Shown here: piece by piece, positions 36,030 through 44,718 of the stretch
Layout of the letters: every line of letters starts with the position of its first letter
How positions within the stretch are numbered: the stretch's first letter is position 1
Source: Flavobacteriales bacterium
GTDB taxonomy: Bacteria; Bacteroidota; Bacteroidia; Flavobacteriales_D; Sanyastnellaceae
Length of the DNA: 64,000 bases
Reading direction: 5' to 3'
Assembly (NCBI GenBank): GCA_015665315.1
Contig: JADFAK010000058.1
Location: forward strand, 1-64,000
Translations under genes and position numbers: made by a program
Notes under the pieces: model-generated
Databases searched by the model: none
What the model was told of the DNA's origin: nothing
The model's input: only the letters and a program-made list of their open reading frames with translations

Positions 36030-36785
36030 ATGAAAAAGCGAGATTTCCTCAAACTATCTGGTATGGCTTCGGCCGGCATTATGATCAATCCATTAATTGG
36101 CTGCAATAGCAAGCCTTCGGCAAATGAGGAAACTGGTGTGGAAGATGCAACGAAAGTTGTGGCGGGCACAGCTAGCGTCTTTACGCTTCCAGAACTGGGA
36201 TATGCTACGAACGCCCTCGAACCAGCTATCGATCAAATGACGATGGAAATACACCATGGCAAGCATCACGCGGGTTATGTGAAGAAACTTAACATTGCTT
36301 TGGCCGATAGTCCTGCCTACTTCGATATGGACATCAACCAAATCTTGGCCTCCGTGAAAGAAGATGATTTGGGCGTGCGCAATAACGGTGGCGGTCACTA
36401 CAACCACTCTATGTACTGGAAAGTGATGGCTCCTGGCGGTGGAAATGCTCCTACTGGAGAGTTGGCCGAAGCAATCAACGCCAGCTTTGGATCAGTGGAG
36501 GCATTTCATGAGCAGTTTTTCAATGCGGCAAAAACACGCTTTGGATCGGGTTGGGCATGGCTGTGCATGGGTGCCGATCGCAAATTATTCATCACCTCTA
36601 CACCCAATCAAGACAATCCATTGATGACCAACATAGATGTTGAGCATGGTACTCCGGTTTTAGGAATTGACGTATGGGAACATGCCTATTACCTCAACTA
36701 CCAAAACAAGCGTGGGGATTATATCAAGGCATTCACGTCGATGATCAATTGGGATCAAGTAGCGCAGAATTACGCAGGAGTTTAA
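36030..36785 (+). CDS. Mn-type superoxide dismutase, exported lipoprotein
   Basis: This 251-residue protein converts superoxide to oxygen and hydrogen peroxide. It carries an export signal (MKKRDFLKLSG..., similar to Tat leaders but with KR in place of RR) and a canonical lipobox PLIGC (Cys25), so it is probably anchored to a membrane outside the cytoplasm. The catalytic domain begins near residue 51 (FTLPELGYATNALEP). Metal ligands are H75, H126, D214 and H218 (DVWEHAYY). Gly122 in GGHYNH and Gln194 in STPNQDNP are the arrangement of Mn enzymes, not Fe. Export of this fold as a lipoprotein is unusual. Confidence 0.93.
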   Translation: MKKRDFLKLSGMASAGIMINPLIGCNSKPSANEETGVEDATKVVAGTASVFTLPELGYATNALEPAIDQMTMEIHHGKHHAGYVKKLNIALADSPAYFDMDINQILASVKEDDLGVRNNGGGHYNHSMYWKVMAPGGGNAPTGELAEAINASFGSVEAFHEQFFNAAKTRFGSGWAWLCMGADRKLFITSTPNQDNPLMTNIDVEHGTPVLGIDVWEHAYYLNYQNKRGDYIKAFTSMINWDQVAQNYAGV

Positions 36786-36822
36786 CGCGCTTCCCTTTCA
36801 CTGAACTAATTTTATGTCGATC

Positions 36823-36850
36823 TAAATCTATTAATTAAATAATAGATTTA
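36823..36850. promoter_or_regulatory. AT-rich inverted repeat, 10-bp arms
   Basis: Perfect arms TAAATCTATT (36823-36832) and AATAGATTTA (36841-36850) enclose 8 bp. It lies 38 bp past the sod stop and 49 bp before the next ATG. It lacks GC and a clear T run, so an operator for the barrel gene is more likely than a terminator. Confidence 0.45.
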
Positions 36851-36899
36851 CATTGCACCTGATATCATCTTTTTGATATCCGAATCTAACTATCGGTTC

Positions 36900-37508
36900 A
36901 TGAAAAACTTTGCCTTATCCTTTTTGTGCATTGTGCTGACCTATTCTGGCTCCCTTGAAGCCCAAGTAAGTGTGCAAGCCAACTACATCAAACCTAGTGG
37001 AGTATTGGGTCGTGTGTTCAAGCCGACAATTGGCCTAGAGATTGGTTACGAACTTTCCGATCAGGAATCGCAATTTAAACTTGCTGTTGCTATAGGCATC
37101 TTCCGTTTTGTCACTGTTGAAGATACGCTGTCTAGCTATGCAATAGAGCACAGCGGCACGACCACTCTTTTACCTGGTTATGAGGTATATGAAAATTACT
37201 TTTCTATCCCAATTGGGGTGTTGATCGAATATCAATTTTTGGATAAAAAACTGAGTCCAGTCATTGCGACCGATTTATACGCTCATATCAATTCATACAC
37301 CCATTACTATCACGTAGATACCTTCATAAGTAGTCAAGAAACAACGGGAGATTTGGGTCTGGGATTTTGCCCACGAGTTGGCTTGAGATTTAAACTCAGT
37401 GAAGACATTCATATCTCCACTGGACTAGCGAAAAACATCTCTTTGGTTATTGGATCTGGAATCCAATCTTATTGGAAAGTCTCCTTAGGGGCTAAATATT
37501 ATTTCTAA
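36900..37508 (+). CDS. Outer-membrane beta-barrel protein, hypothetical
   Basis: This 202-residue protein starts at the ATG at 36900 (MKNFALSFLCIVLTYSG), with a signal peptide ending LEAQ. The mature part has alternating strands (VSVQANYIKPSG, TIGLEIGYELSD, VGLRFKLSEDIHISTGLAKNISLVIG) and ends KYYF, typical of small outer-membrane barrels. No specific function is recognisable. The next gene begins 21 bp downstream, so it is probably co-transcribed with that lipoprotein. Confidence 0.7.
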   Translation: MKNFALSFLCIVLTYSGSLEAQVSVQANYIKPSGVLGRVFKPTIGLEIGYELSDQESQFKLAVAIGIFRFVTVEDTLSSYAIEHSGTTTLLPGYEVYENYFSIPIGVLIEYQFLDKKLSPVIATDLYAHINSYTHYYHVDTFISSQETTGDLGLGFCPRVGLRFKLSEDIHISTGLAKNISLVIGSGIQSYWKVSLGAKYYF

Positions 37509-37529
37509 GCATAATAATCTTTTCTGGAT

Positions 37530-38333
37530 ATGAGAACTTTGATTCAACACCTACTGTTCGCGATGGCGAAGATTGTTCCCTTCGTATTAGTGTCCATGTT
37601 GTGCAGTTGTGAAATGGACTTGTTCAAAAAGTATGAAACTGGCGATCCAACGCTGGAGATTTCTTCGATTACCAGCAACGATGGTATCGTGACTATTGTC
37701 GGAAAAGTTTCTAATACCGGAATCTATGATCTTGAGTATACTGGATTCTGTTTTAACCAATCCGGAAACCCACATATAACAGAAAATCAAATCTTGCTTG
37801 GTGGTTCACTCGAATTCAGTGCGACCATTTATGACCTAGAATCAGAAGGTCAATATTATTTCAAAGCCTTTGCAGCCAATGGTTTTGGCCTGAGTGAATC
37901 TGAGATTGTCGCTTTCACAGTTCCATATATAGGCCCTCCTGTGGTTCCTTGTACTATAACCCCTGAAACAATAAATAACGGTGGGGTTACATATTCGATC
38001 TCCTCGGCAAATGCCAGCCAATTTCTTGCCGAAGTAGGAAATTACGGGATCGACGCCAGTTGTTTCAGTACTGGTGGACCTACTGTCCACATTAATTTTC
38101 ATACAACACCTTCGAATGGAATTTATACGACTAGCACATACAGTAGTTTTGACAACAGTCAAAACTACGTCTATGTTCAAGTTCATTTGGCCGGCCAAAT
38201 ATTTCCAGTGCAGAGTGGTGGTTTTGTTTATGTCTCAAATGAAAACAATGAAGTCGTTGTTTCGTTCTGTGACTTGATGTATACTGCTTTCTCCTCCGAA
38301 TGGGTCATGAAAGGCAATGTGGTAATTGATTAA
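37530..38333 (+). CDS. Lipoprotein with fibronectin-III-like domain, hypothetical
   Basis: This 267-residue protein has a lipobox LCSC (Cys27). A start at an internal Met (37563) would also give a valid signal. Residues ~38-130 look like a fibronectin-III/Ig-like module (ISSITSNDGIVTIVGKVSNTGIYDLEYTGFC, YYFKAFAANGFGLSES). After a Pro-rich joint a second domain follows (~145-267) that I do not recognise. Similar modules occur in surface lipoproteins of Bacteroidota. It converges with the next gene, their stops only 1 bp apart. Confidence 0.7.
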   Translation: MRTLIQHLLFAMAKIVPFVLVSMLCSCEMDLFKKYETGDPTLEISSITSNDGIVTIVGKVSNTGIYDLEYTGFCFNQSGNPHITENQILLGGSLEFSATIYDLESEGQYYFKAFAANGFGLSESEIVAFTVPYIGPPVVPCTITPETINNGGVTYSISSANASQFLAEVGNYGIDASCFSTGGPTVHINFHTTPSNGIYTTSTYSSFDNSQNYVYVQVHLAGQIFPVQSGGFVYVSNENNEVVVSFCDLMYTAFSSEWVMKGNVVID

Positions 38334-38334
38334 C

Positions 38335-38844
38335 CTACTTTCTCGTCCACGGGTCCATTTCCTCTAAGAACGAAGCTTTTTCCAGTTTCTCGAATTCCTC
38401 TGCTGTAGGATCAACCGTATAACCAGTTAAACTGCCCTCGTCGTCATATATGGGTGTTGCCTTTGTAATGGACTCCAATTCAAGGGCTTGCTCTTCTGTT
38501 TCGATTTGAAAGCTCCAGGCCCGGAGGACATCGCCTTCACGCTCTGCTATGATTACCATCCAAGCTCCTCGCTCGCCCACATTGAAGTAATAGCGCCCAT
38601 TTTGCGACTTGACAATATAGTCTTGGTTGATTTTAAGCACTGTTTCGGGAGTCGTAATCTCTTCTTTGCCGATTATAATTTCCTCCCCCTCATTGTCTAT
38701 CCACGTTCCCAATAAAGATTCATCAACGACCTTCATTGTTTTTACTCCAACGGGTTGTGGATTCACAAACTCCAACGACGAGCAAGAACTCAACATGATA
38801 CAAATAGCTGCCAAAGCAAGTACTGATGCAATAGTATTCTTCAT
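38335..38844 (-). CDS. Small lipoprotein, hypothetical
   Basis: I use the ATG at 38844 (MKNTIASVLALAAICIML), giving 169 residues with lipobox LSSC (Cys21); the frame runs open to 38937. The mature protein reads like a small folded domain (ESLLGTWIDNEGEEIIIGKEEI, NGRYYFNVGERGAWMVIIAEREGDVLRAWSF) and has a charged C-terminus. LLGTW plus later strands resembles lipocalin-like lipoproteins of Bacteroidota, but I cannot assign it firmly. Confidence 0.7.
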   Translation of the reverse strand: MKNTIASVLALAAICIMLSSCSSLEFVNPQPVGVKTMKVVDESLLGTWIDNEGEEIIIGKEEITTPETVLKINQDYIVKSQNGRYYFNVGERGAWMVIIAEREGDVLRAWSFQIETEEQALELESITKATPIYDDEGSLTGYTVDPTAEEFEKLEKASFLEEMDPWTRK

Positions 38845-38952
38845 GGTTCGGTTTTTACATGGAAACGGGTTATTCCGTACTACTAAGTTAAACCGAAAGT
38901 TCGAAATAATATTTGCCCGCATGGGCCCTCTTAACAAAAATTGAAGCTACTC

Positions 38953-39756
38953 TCAAAGGGTCAATCCTGCGACTATAGAGATAACACCGACAATCAGACA
39001 GTACAAAGCGAAATAGCTGAGTTTACTTTGTTTAACAATCTTCACCATCCAATTGCAAGCGATTACACCTGCGACAAAGGCAGCAATGAATCCTGCGATT
39101 AAAGGGACTGGGTCGACGGTTGAAATGCTTGAACCCCCTTCCATGAAGTCTAGGACTTTGAGCAAAGCCGCGCCCAAAATTGGAGGCAATACCATCAAAA
39201 ATGAAAATCTCGCAGCGCGTTCCCGGCTTACTCCCAGCAAAAGCGAAGTGGCTATTGTAGCGCCTGATCGACTTATTCCCGGCAATATGGCAATGGCCTG
39301 AGCCACACCTATGATTCCAGCTTTCTTGCCGTCTATCTTGCCTTCCCCATGAGCTGCTCGATGGGTGAAGTATAAAAGTGCGGCCGTTAGAAGCAACATA
39401 CACCCCACCAACAAGATTTTTCCATCAAACAAGGCTGAGACCTCTTTCTCAAAAAACAAACCCACGAAAAGCACAGGAATCATCGAAATGACTATGAAGC
39501 TGGCATACTTCATCTCGTCGTTCCACTTGAATTTCAATACACCTTGAATCAAGTGCAGAATGTCTTTTCGGTATACAACGACCGTGCTCAATGCCGTCGC
39601 CGCGTGGACCATCACCGTGAAAAGTAAACTTTCTTCTGGTATTTGATCACCACCAAAAAGTGCCTTTCCAAGTTCTAAATGACCACTGCTGCTTACAGGT
39701 AGGAACTCGGTGAGACCTTGAATAATACCAAGAATGATTGCTTCGAGAAGACTCAT
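38953..39756 (-). CDS. uppP: Undecaprenyl-diphosphatase
   Basis: This 267-residue integral membrane enzyme recycles undecaprenyl diphosphate to the monophosphate lipid carrier for peptidoglycan and other glycans. Both family motifs are present: LTEFLPVSSSGHLELG near the N-terminus and LPGISRSGATIATSLLLG near residue 160. Length and ~8 hydrophobic segments are normal. It follows the DUF3098 gene (72 bp) and ftsX, an order common in Bacteroidota, where truB often comes next; here a small lipoprotein gene lies on the far side. Confidence 0.96.
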   Translation of the reverse strand: MSLLEAIILGIIQGLTEFLPVSSSGHLELGKALFGGDQIPEESLLFTVMVHAATALSTVVVYRKDILHLIQGVLKFKWNDEMKYASFIVISMIPVLFVGLFFEKEVSALFDGKILLVGCMLLLTAALLYFTHRAAHGEGKIDGKKAGIIGVAQAIAILPGISRSGATIATSLLLGVSRERAARFSFLMVLPPILGAALLKVLDFMEGGSSISTVDPVPLIAGFIAAFVAGVIACNWMVKIVKQSKLSYFALYCLIVGVISIVAGLTL

Positions 39757-39827
39757 GATAGAAGATAGAGTTGGGCGCCAAAGTTACTACTCAAACCACC
39801 TCTTTTTGTAGGAGACGAACTGATAGA

Positions 39828-40289
39828 CTATTTGGCAAGCTCCTCTTCTCGGCGAGGCTTCCACATGATGGCGTAAAAGATAAAGCCATAACCCAATAGA
39901 GCCACTATCGGTGCAAGTGTAATGCGCGTAGAGCTGAACATGTCGGCATGGATCTTTGTAGCCGAGCGCAGACCGTAATAATTGTGGTCGAAAGCCGCTT
40001 CGCCAATTTTTTCTCGTGCCGCTGCTGCAAGCTCATCTTCGCCTGCAAAAACTACATTTCGCAATGGCTCAAGTTTGGCCACAACTTCGGGGTTCATGTG
40101 AAACTGACCAGCCATTTGTTCAAAGGACTCATCGTTCAATTCGTAGTCTCCTTTGAACACATTTGGATCATCGCTACCGCCTCCACTCATCAGAGTAAAG
40201 CCTAAGATAACAATGACTATTCCTATAAGAAGTAAGATGTAATTGCGCTTTTGAAAGGCAAATTCCAATTTAACTGGTTGATCGCTCAT
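39828..40289 (-). CDS. DUF3098 membrane protein with a large insertion
   Basis: I start at the ATG at 40289 (MSDQPVKLEFAFQKRNYILLLIG), giving 153 residues. DUF3098 proteins are normally ~75-90 residues: membrane helix, short loop, second helix. Here both helices are typical (YILLLIGIVIVILGFTLMSGGGSDDPNVF and STRITLAPIVALLGYGFIFYAIMWKP), but ~65-70 extra residues, acidic and probably helical, lie between them (~45-115). The frame is intact. The neighbours ftsX and uppP support the assignment. Function of the family is unknown; a cell-envelope role is inferred. Confidence 0.85.
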   Translation of the reverse strand: MSDQPVKLEFAFQKRNYILLLIGIVIVILGFTLMSGGGSDDPNVFKGDYELNDESFEQMAGQFHMNPEVVAKLEPLRNVVFAGEDELAAAAREKIGEAAFDHNYYGLRSATKIHADMFSSTRITLAPIVALLGYGFIFYAIMWKPRREEELAK

Positions 40290-40348
40290 GGGTTTGGTCT
40301 TGAATGGCAAATATAGAAAGCTGCATCGTTAAAATATGTAAGCATATC

Positions 40349-41218
40349 TTAATAAAGCTGATCTTGCTTTCTTCGGATGAATCGCGTGACGGCCAAATGC
40401 GTGCTAATCCACGAAATAAGGATTCCCATTATAAAAATCAATCCGATCAATATGAGGTAGGATCCATCGGCCATCAAAACCTCTGGAACCTCGGGGAAAT
40501 CAGTGCGCATGGCATACAACAACCCCGAAATCAATCCAGTAGTAATTGCTGCCGAAACAATTCCCAACCACACCATCTGGCGTATGAACGGGCGGCGAAT
40601 AAACGAATGCGTGGCTCCTACCAATTGCATTGATTTAATGATCAATCGCTTGGAGAAAACTGTCAATCGGATGGTATTGTTGATCAATGCTACGGCTATA
40701 AAGAGCAAGAGAATCATTAAAATTCCCAAACCCAGACTAATCTTGCCCATGTTCTCGTTCACTTTGGCAAACTTGACGGGATGGTAAATGACTTGATCCA
40801 CTCCCTCCATGGATTGCATTTCGCTTGCTATCCACTCAACACTGTCGGGACGCGTATATTCTGGTAAAACACGAATGTCAAAAGAAGCGGGAAAAGGTAT
40901 CTCATCTAGAATATTCATGAAGTCCTCACCCAATCGCTCGGTTTCCATGCGAAGGGCCTCCTCTTTGGAGATATAATTGACTTGGCTGGTATACTTTTTG
41001 GCATCCAATGACTTCCGAATGAACTGCGCCTCAGCATCGGCCAATCCATCTTCCAGCATCACTTGCACCACAAGTCCTTCTTTGAAATCGCGACCAATAC
41101 CCTCTGCCAACAGGAATACCATGGCCATGAGTCCGACCGTAGTAAGCACAAGCGTGATCCCCACAATTGTGCTAATATTCATGATTGCGTTGCCTTTCGA
41201 CTTAGATGTTTTCCCCAT
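40349..41218 (-). CDS. ftsX: Cell-division permease-like protein FtsX
   Basis: This 289-residue protein has the FtsX layout: cytoplasmic N-terminus, a first membrane helix (ISTIVGITLVLTTVGLMAMVF), an extracytoplasmic loop of ~110 residues, then three helices (ISLGLGILMILLLFIAVALINNTIRLTVFS..., GATHSFIRRPFIRQMVWLGIVSAAITTGLISGLLY, YLILIGLIFIMGILISW). With the ATPase FtsE it controls cell-wall hydrolases at the septum; ftsE is not in this window, as is usual in Bacteroidota. The DUF3098 gene begins 59 bp downstream. Confidence 0.93.
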   Translation of the reverse strand: MGKTSKSKGNAIMNISTIVGITLVLTTVGLMAMVFLLAEGIGRDFKEGLVVQVMLEDGLADAEAQFIRKSLDAKKYTSQVNYISKEEALRMETERLGEDFMNILDEIPFPASFDIRVLPEYTRPDSVEWIASEMQSMEGVDQVIYHPVKFAKVNENMGKISLGLGILMILLLFIAVALINNTIRLTVFSKRLIIKSMQLVGATHSFIRRPFIRQMVWLGIVSAAITTGLISGLLYAMRTDFPEVPEVLMADGSYLILIGLIFIMGILISWISTHLAVTRFIRRKQDQLY

Positions 41219-41343
41219 AATTATGGAATCGAATTTCGGAAATAACGCGAAAGTACCACGCTTCGTACATTGAAGTGGTGAACGTGGGTGTGTTGAAATG
41301 TGTCAAAGCCAATTTATCCGTGCATTAGCACGATGTCAAGTGG

Positions 41344-42183
41344 CTATTCTATGATGACTGTCGTTTTTCTTGTGACTCCGGCCGCTCCAAAATACCCAAG
41401 AGCTCCATTGCTAATGTTGGTATTGACATTTGCCGGAGGCGCATCAAATAAACCCCCATTGAACGCCGTCTCGTTAAGAATACCCACGAACACATCGTAG
41501 GCCTCGTAGCCAATATTCCATTGAATGACTTCAACCGTATCGCCTATCGTGGCCTCTGTGTCAATCTCGAGTGAGTGAATTTCAACATCAGGAACATAAA
41601 TGCCATCGTATAAATCATCGTTTACGAAGGAGAGTTCAGACAAGGTATCTCGCACGGATACACTATTCACATTCATGGTCCACATGTAGCTGTCTCCTTG
41701 TCCCGGAAGTTCCTGGGTCCAAATTCTGACACTGTAATAGGGGTCTGCAGGAAAACCAAACTCCTCCATAGGGTCTAGAACGCGAACGTTCAAACTGTCC
41801 AAAGGAGCAGTAGGCCTCATATAACTCGTCGCTTTGAATTCTTCCCCTTCGTGATTGATTGTCAGGGTATACCATTTTTCCGTTTGCGGAGTGATAACCG
41901 GCGTGCGGTATTTTCCTGGTTCTTTTTCATCCAAATTCCAGGTGTCGTCACCGTCCGAAATGGTTACTGTCGCCCCACTCACTCTTGGAGCCGCTTCGTC
42001 AAAAAAGTAACTCGTAGTAAGCGTCAATTCAATTTCGTGCTGCTTGGTCTCGTCGGTAATCCAACCTTCAACAACCACTCGCTGAGAATCCTCGTCATTG
42101 AGCTCCAAGTCAATTCTTTCAGTGCACGACTGCAGTGCGGCCAGTACAACAATTCCTGCTAATATATATCTAGACTTTCTCAT
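41344..42183 (-). CDS. DUF4249 lipoprotein, TonB receptor partner
   Basis: Starting at the ATG at 42183 the protein has 279 residues, with lipobox LQSC (Cys20). The start codon overlaps the stop of the TonB receptor gene as TAATG, so translation is coupled. The sequence fits DUF4249: QRVVVEGWITDETKQHEIELTLTTSYFFDEAAPRVSGATVTISDG, then KWYTLTINHEGEEFKATSYMRPTAPLDSL. Such lipoproteins routinely sit beside TonB receptors and are presumed to be surface-exposed helpers in nutrient capture. The substrate is unknown. Confidence 0.92.
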   Translation of the reverse strand: MRKSRYILAGIVVLAALQSCTERIDLELNDEDSQRVVVEGWITDETKQHEIELTLTTSYFFDEAAPRVSGATVTISDGDDTWNLDEKEPGKYRTPVITPQTEKWYTLTINHEGEEFKATSYMRPTAPLDSLNVRVLDPMEEFGFPADPYYSVRIWTQELPGQGDSYMWTMNVNSVSVRDTLSELSFVNDDLYDGIYVPDVEIHSLEIDTEATIGDTVEVIQWNIGYEAYDVFVGILNETAFNGGLFDAPPANVNTNISNGALGYFGAAGVTRKTTVIIE

Positions 42184-44510
42184 TATTTGCAAATTTTGAA
42201 GTTGTACGTAATCGCAGGAAGAATAGGCAAGAGATAGGTCATCTCGGCATAGGTCTTGTTCGGATCTTCCTGATCTTGCACGAAGTTGATTGAGTATGGG
42301 TTTTTGCGGTAGTAAACATTATAAACCGACAAGACCAATTCGCCTTCCCACTTTCTATTCGCTACTTTTTTCGACGCCCAACTCACGGAGATATCTCCTC
42401 GGTGGTAGGCTGGCATTCGCTGTCCGTTTCGATCTGAATAACTTGGCACCAACTCTCCCATATACTCAAATCGTCCTGTAGGCATAGTCACAGCCGCTCC
42501 AGTTGAATACACCCAATTGGCTCCCACACTTAGACGATCTGTAATGGCATACGAAAGCAAGATGGAGATATCGTGTGTCTTGTCATATTTCGTTGGATAC
42601 CACGCTTCTTGAACATCAGGAATCCTACGCTCCGTTCGGGCCAGCGTGTAACTCACCATTCCCGAAAGACGCCCTTCTTGCTTTCGCATCATGAATTCCA
42701 TTCCGTAAGATCGCGCATCACCAAACCTCAACTCTCCTTCCAAATGCTTGTTGAGCAACAACTCGGCGTGGTTTTTAAAGTCGATGGCATTGTTCATCTT
42801 CTTGTAGTAAAGTTCCAATGAACCCTCCAACTTGTTGTCGAAGAAATTTTGGAAGTAACCCACTGCCACCTGATCGGCCAATTGGGGCTTTACATTCGGA
42901 CTAGCCGGAAACCAGATGTCCAGTGGCGACGATGAAGTCGAATTCGAAGCCAACTGAATGTATTGCGAGGTTCTATTGTAACTGGCTTTTACCGATTTGC
43001 CTTTGCCTACGCGTAAATTCAAACCTACTCTCGGCTCCCAATTCGTAAACGTGTTGTAAATATCCCATGCCCCATAATTCACGGAGTCGGTTGGATTGTA
43101 ATCCTCGTCATAGCTCCATTGGGTTCCTCCCATGTTGGAGAAGGTTGAAAATCGCAGACCGTAAACAGCAGTCAAGGCGTCGGTTATACTGTGTTCGTTC
43201 GACACATATACTCCTGTTTCCAAGGCGTTGCTCACCGGCAACTCGATGGGGTTAATCAAGGCCTCTTCGCCCGTACTTCTTGCAAATCCCGGATCTACCC
43301 GCCGCTTCGTGGCGATCACTCCAAATTCCAATGTGTTGTTCGGGTTTAGATAATACGTGAAATCATACTTCAGTGAAAGGTCCTGAATATCCGAATCCCA
43401 TCTAAATCCAAACTGCTCATCTTCTTGAGCAAGCACGTAGTCAAACTTGGAATAAATAAAGGTCAGATTCGAGAACAACTTGTTGCTGAAAATGTGATTC
43501 CATCTGGCTGTTCCCGTCGCATTTCCCCACTCAATTCTGAATAGATCGGCAAATCCCGAAACATCTCGTCCGAAATAGCCAGACAAGAACACACGATCAT
43601 TTTCTCCTATGTTGTAGTTGGCCTTGGCGTTCAAGTCGTAGAAATACAACTTGGTATCGCGCAGTGCTTGTTCTTTCGACAACTTCAAAAATACATCGGC
43701 ATAGGTTCGACGACCCGAAATAAGGAATGCTCCTTTGTCCTTTACAATAGGCCCCGTAAGCGTAAGTCGCGAGGAAACGGTACCAATTCCACCTTCAGCA
43801 CAATAGGTTTTGCTATTTCCTTCGCGCATTCGGATGTCCAAAACCGATGACAGTCGTCCGCCATATCGAGCTGGAATTCCTCCCTTGTAAAGTTGTACGT
43901 CTTTGATGGCGTCAGAATTGAAAACCGAGAAGAAACCCAAGAGATGGGAAGCGTTGTACACCGCCGACTCATCGAGAAGAATCAGGTTTTGATCTACTGC
44001 GCCCCCTCGCACATAAAAGCCGCTGTTACCTTCACCGACTGTCTGAACACCTGGCAACATTTGAATAGCCTTGATCACGTCAACCTCTCCCATAAAGGCA
44101 GGGATCTTTTTGATCGCGTCCATGTTCATTTTAACCTTGCTCATTTCGACGCCTTCGACATTTTCAACCGCGTCATTTGTTCCTTCAATAACGGCTGTTC
44201 CAATTTCGATACTCGAGGGTTGAAGCTCGAAATCCATCTTCACGTCTTTTGTCAAGTCCACTTCTTGCACTAGGTTCTTGAAGCCGATATACGAAACGGT
44301 AATGCTGTATTTGCCGGATGGCACGCTCAAAGAATAGAATCCATATACATTGGTGGTTGTTCCTGTGGCAGAAGTTACATCGTAAACTGTCGCACCAATA
44401 AGCTCCTCTCCAGTAGAAGAATCTTTCACCACGCCGCTCAAGGTATGTTTTTCCTGAGCCATCCCTACCATGCTGATCAGCATTAGAGCGGCGATAAATA
44501 AGTTTTTCAT
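42183..44510 (-). CDS. TonB-dependent receptor with carboxypeptidase-like N-terminal domain
   Basis: I start at the ATG at 44510 (MKNLFIAALMLISMVGMAQ), giving 775 residues. After the signal peptide come a carboxypeptidase-regulatory-like domain (~22-105; LSGVVKDSSTGEELIGATVYD), a plug (~120-230; IPAFMGEVDVIKAIQMLPGVQTVGEGNSGFYVRGGAVDQNLILLDE) and a 22-strand-type barrel to the C-terminus. It imports a ligand across the outer membrane using TonB energy. The DUF4249 partner follows; no SusD gene is present. An inverted repeat overlaps its upstream region. Confidence 0.95.
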   Translation of the reverse strand: MKNLFIAALMLISMVGMAQEKHTLSGVVKDSSTGEELIGATVYDVTSATGTTTNVYGFYSLSVPSGKYSITVSYIGFKNLVQEVDLTKDVKMDFELQPSSIEIGTAVIEGTNDAVENVEGVEMSKVKMNMDAIKKIPAFMGEVDVIKAIQMLPGVQTVGEGNSGFYVRGGAVDQNLILLDESAVYNASHLLGFFSVFNSDAIKDVQLYKGGIPARYGGRLSSVLDIRMREGNSKTYCAEGGIGTVSSRLTLTGPIVKDKGAFLISGRRTYADVFLKLSKEQALRDTKLYFYDLNAKANYNIGENDRVFLSGYFGRDVSGFADLFRIEWGNATGTARWNHIFSNKLFSNLTFIYSKFDYVLAQEDEQFGFRWDSDIQDLSLKYDFTYYLNPNNTLEFGVIATKRRVDPGFARSTGEEALINPIELPVSNALETGVYVSNEHSITDALTAVYGLRFSTFSNMGGTQWSYDEDYNPTDSVNYGAWDIYNTFTNWEPRVGLNLRVGKGKSVKASYNRTSQYIQLASNSTSSSPLDIWFPASPNVKPQLADQVAVGYFQNFFDNKLEGSLELYYKKMNNAIDFKNHAELLLNKHLEGELRFGDARSYGMEFMMRKQEGRLSGMVSYTLARTERRIPDVQEAWYPTKYDKTHDISILLSYAITDRLSVGANWVYSTGAAVTMPTGRFEYMGELVPSYSDRNGQRMPAYHRGDISVSWASKKVANRKWEGELVLSVYNVYYRKNPYSINFVQDQEDPNKTYAEMTYLLPILPAITYNFKICK

Positions 44511-44539
44511 AAATGTTCCGTTGTGGTTAAATAGGTATA

Positions 44540-44570
44540 CAACCAATGACACGAAAAAGTCAATTGGTTG
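44540..44570. promoter_or_regulatory. Inverted repeat upstream of the TonB receptor, candidate operator
   Basis: Perfect arms CAACCAAT (44540-44547) and ATTGGTTG (44563-44570), extended inside by GAC/GTC, centre 45 bp upstream of the receptor ATG. On the minus strand a TTGACT-N18-TATACC arrangement overlaps it, so a protein binding here could block transcription (inference). Confidence 0.5.
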
Positions 44571-44660
44571 CATGGTACTTGTCCAAGACCCTTAACTAGC
44601 TGAAAAGTTACAGGCCGTCGACCATTTCTGTTTATTCGAACGCAAAACAATATATTTCAT

Positions 44661-44683
44661 TGCGAAGGGCAAAACCCTTTGCA
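44661..44683 (-). terminator. Stem-loop after the slyD-like gene
   Basis: Arms TGCGAAGGG (44661-44669) and CCCTTTGCA (44675-44683) pair over nine positions with one G-U around a 5-base loop, 36 bp past the gene end. The following T stretch is interrupted, so termination may be partial. Confidence 0.5.
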
Positions 44684-44718
44684 CAGATTAACACTAGGTG
44701 CCAATCCAACAATAACTT

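Noticed and set aside
41319-41332. CGTGC-ATTA-GCACG near the end of the DUF4249 gene as a terminator
   Set aside because: Five-bp arms and no T run on either strand; could be chance.
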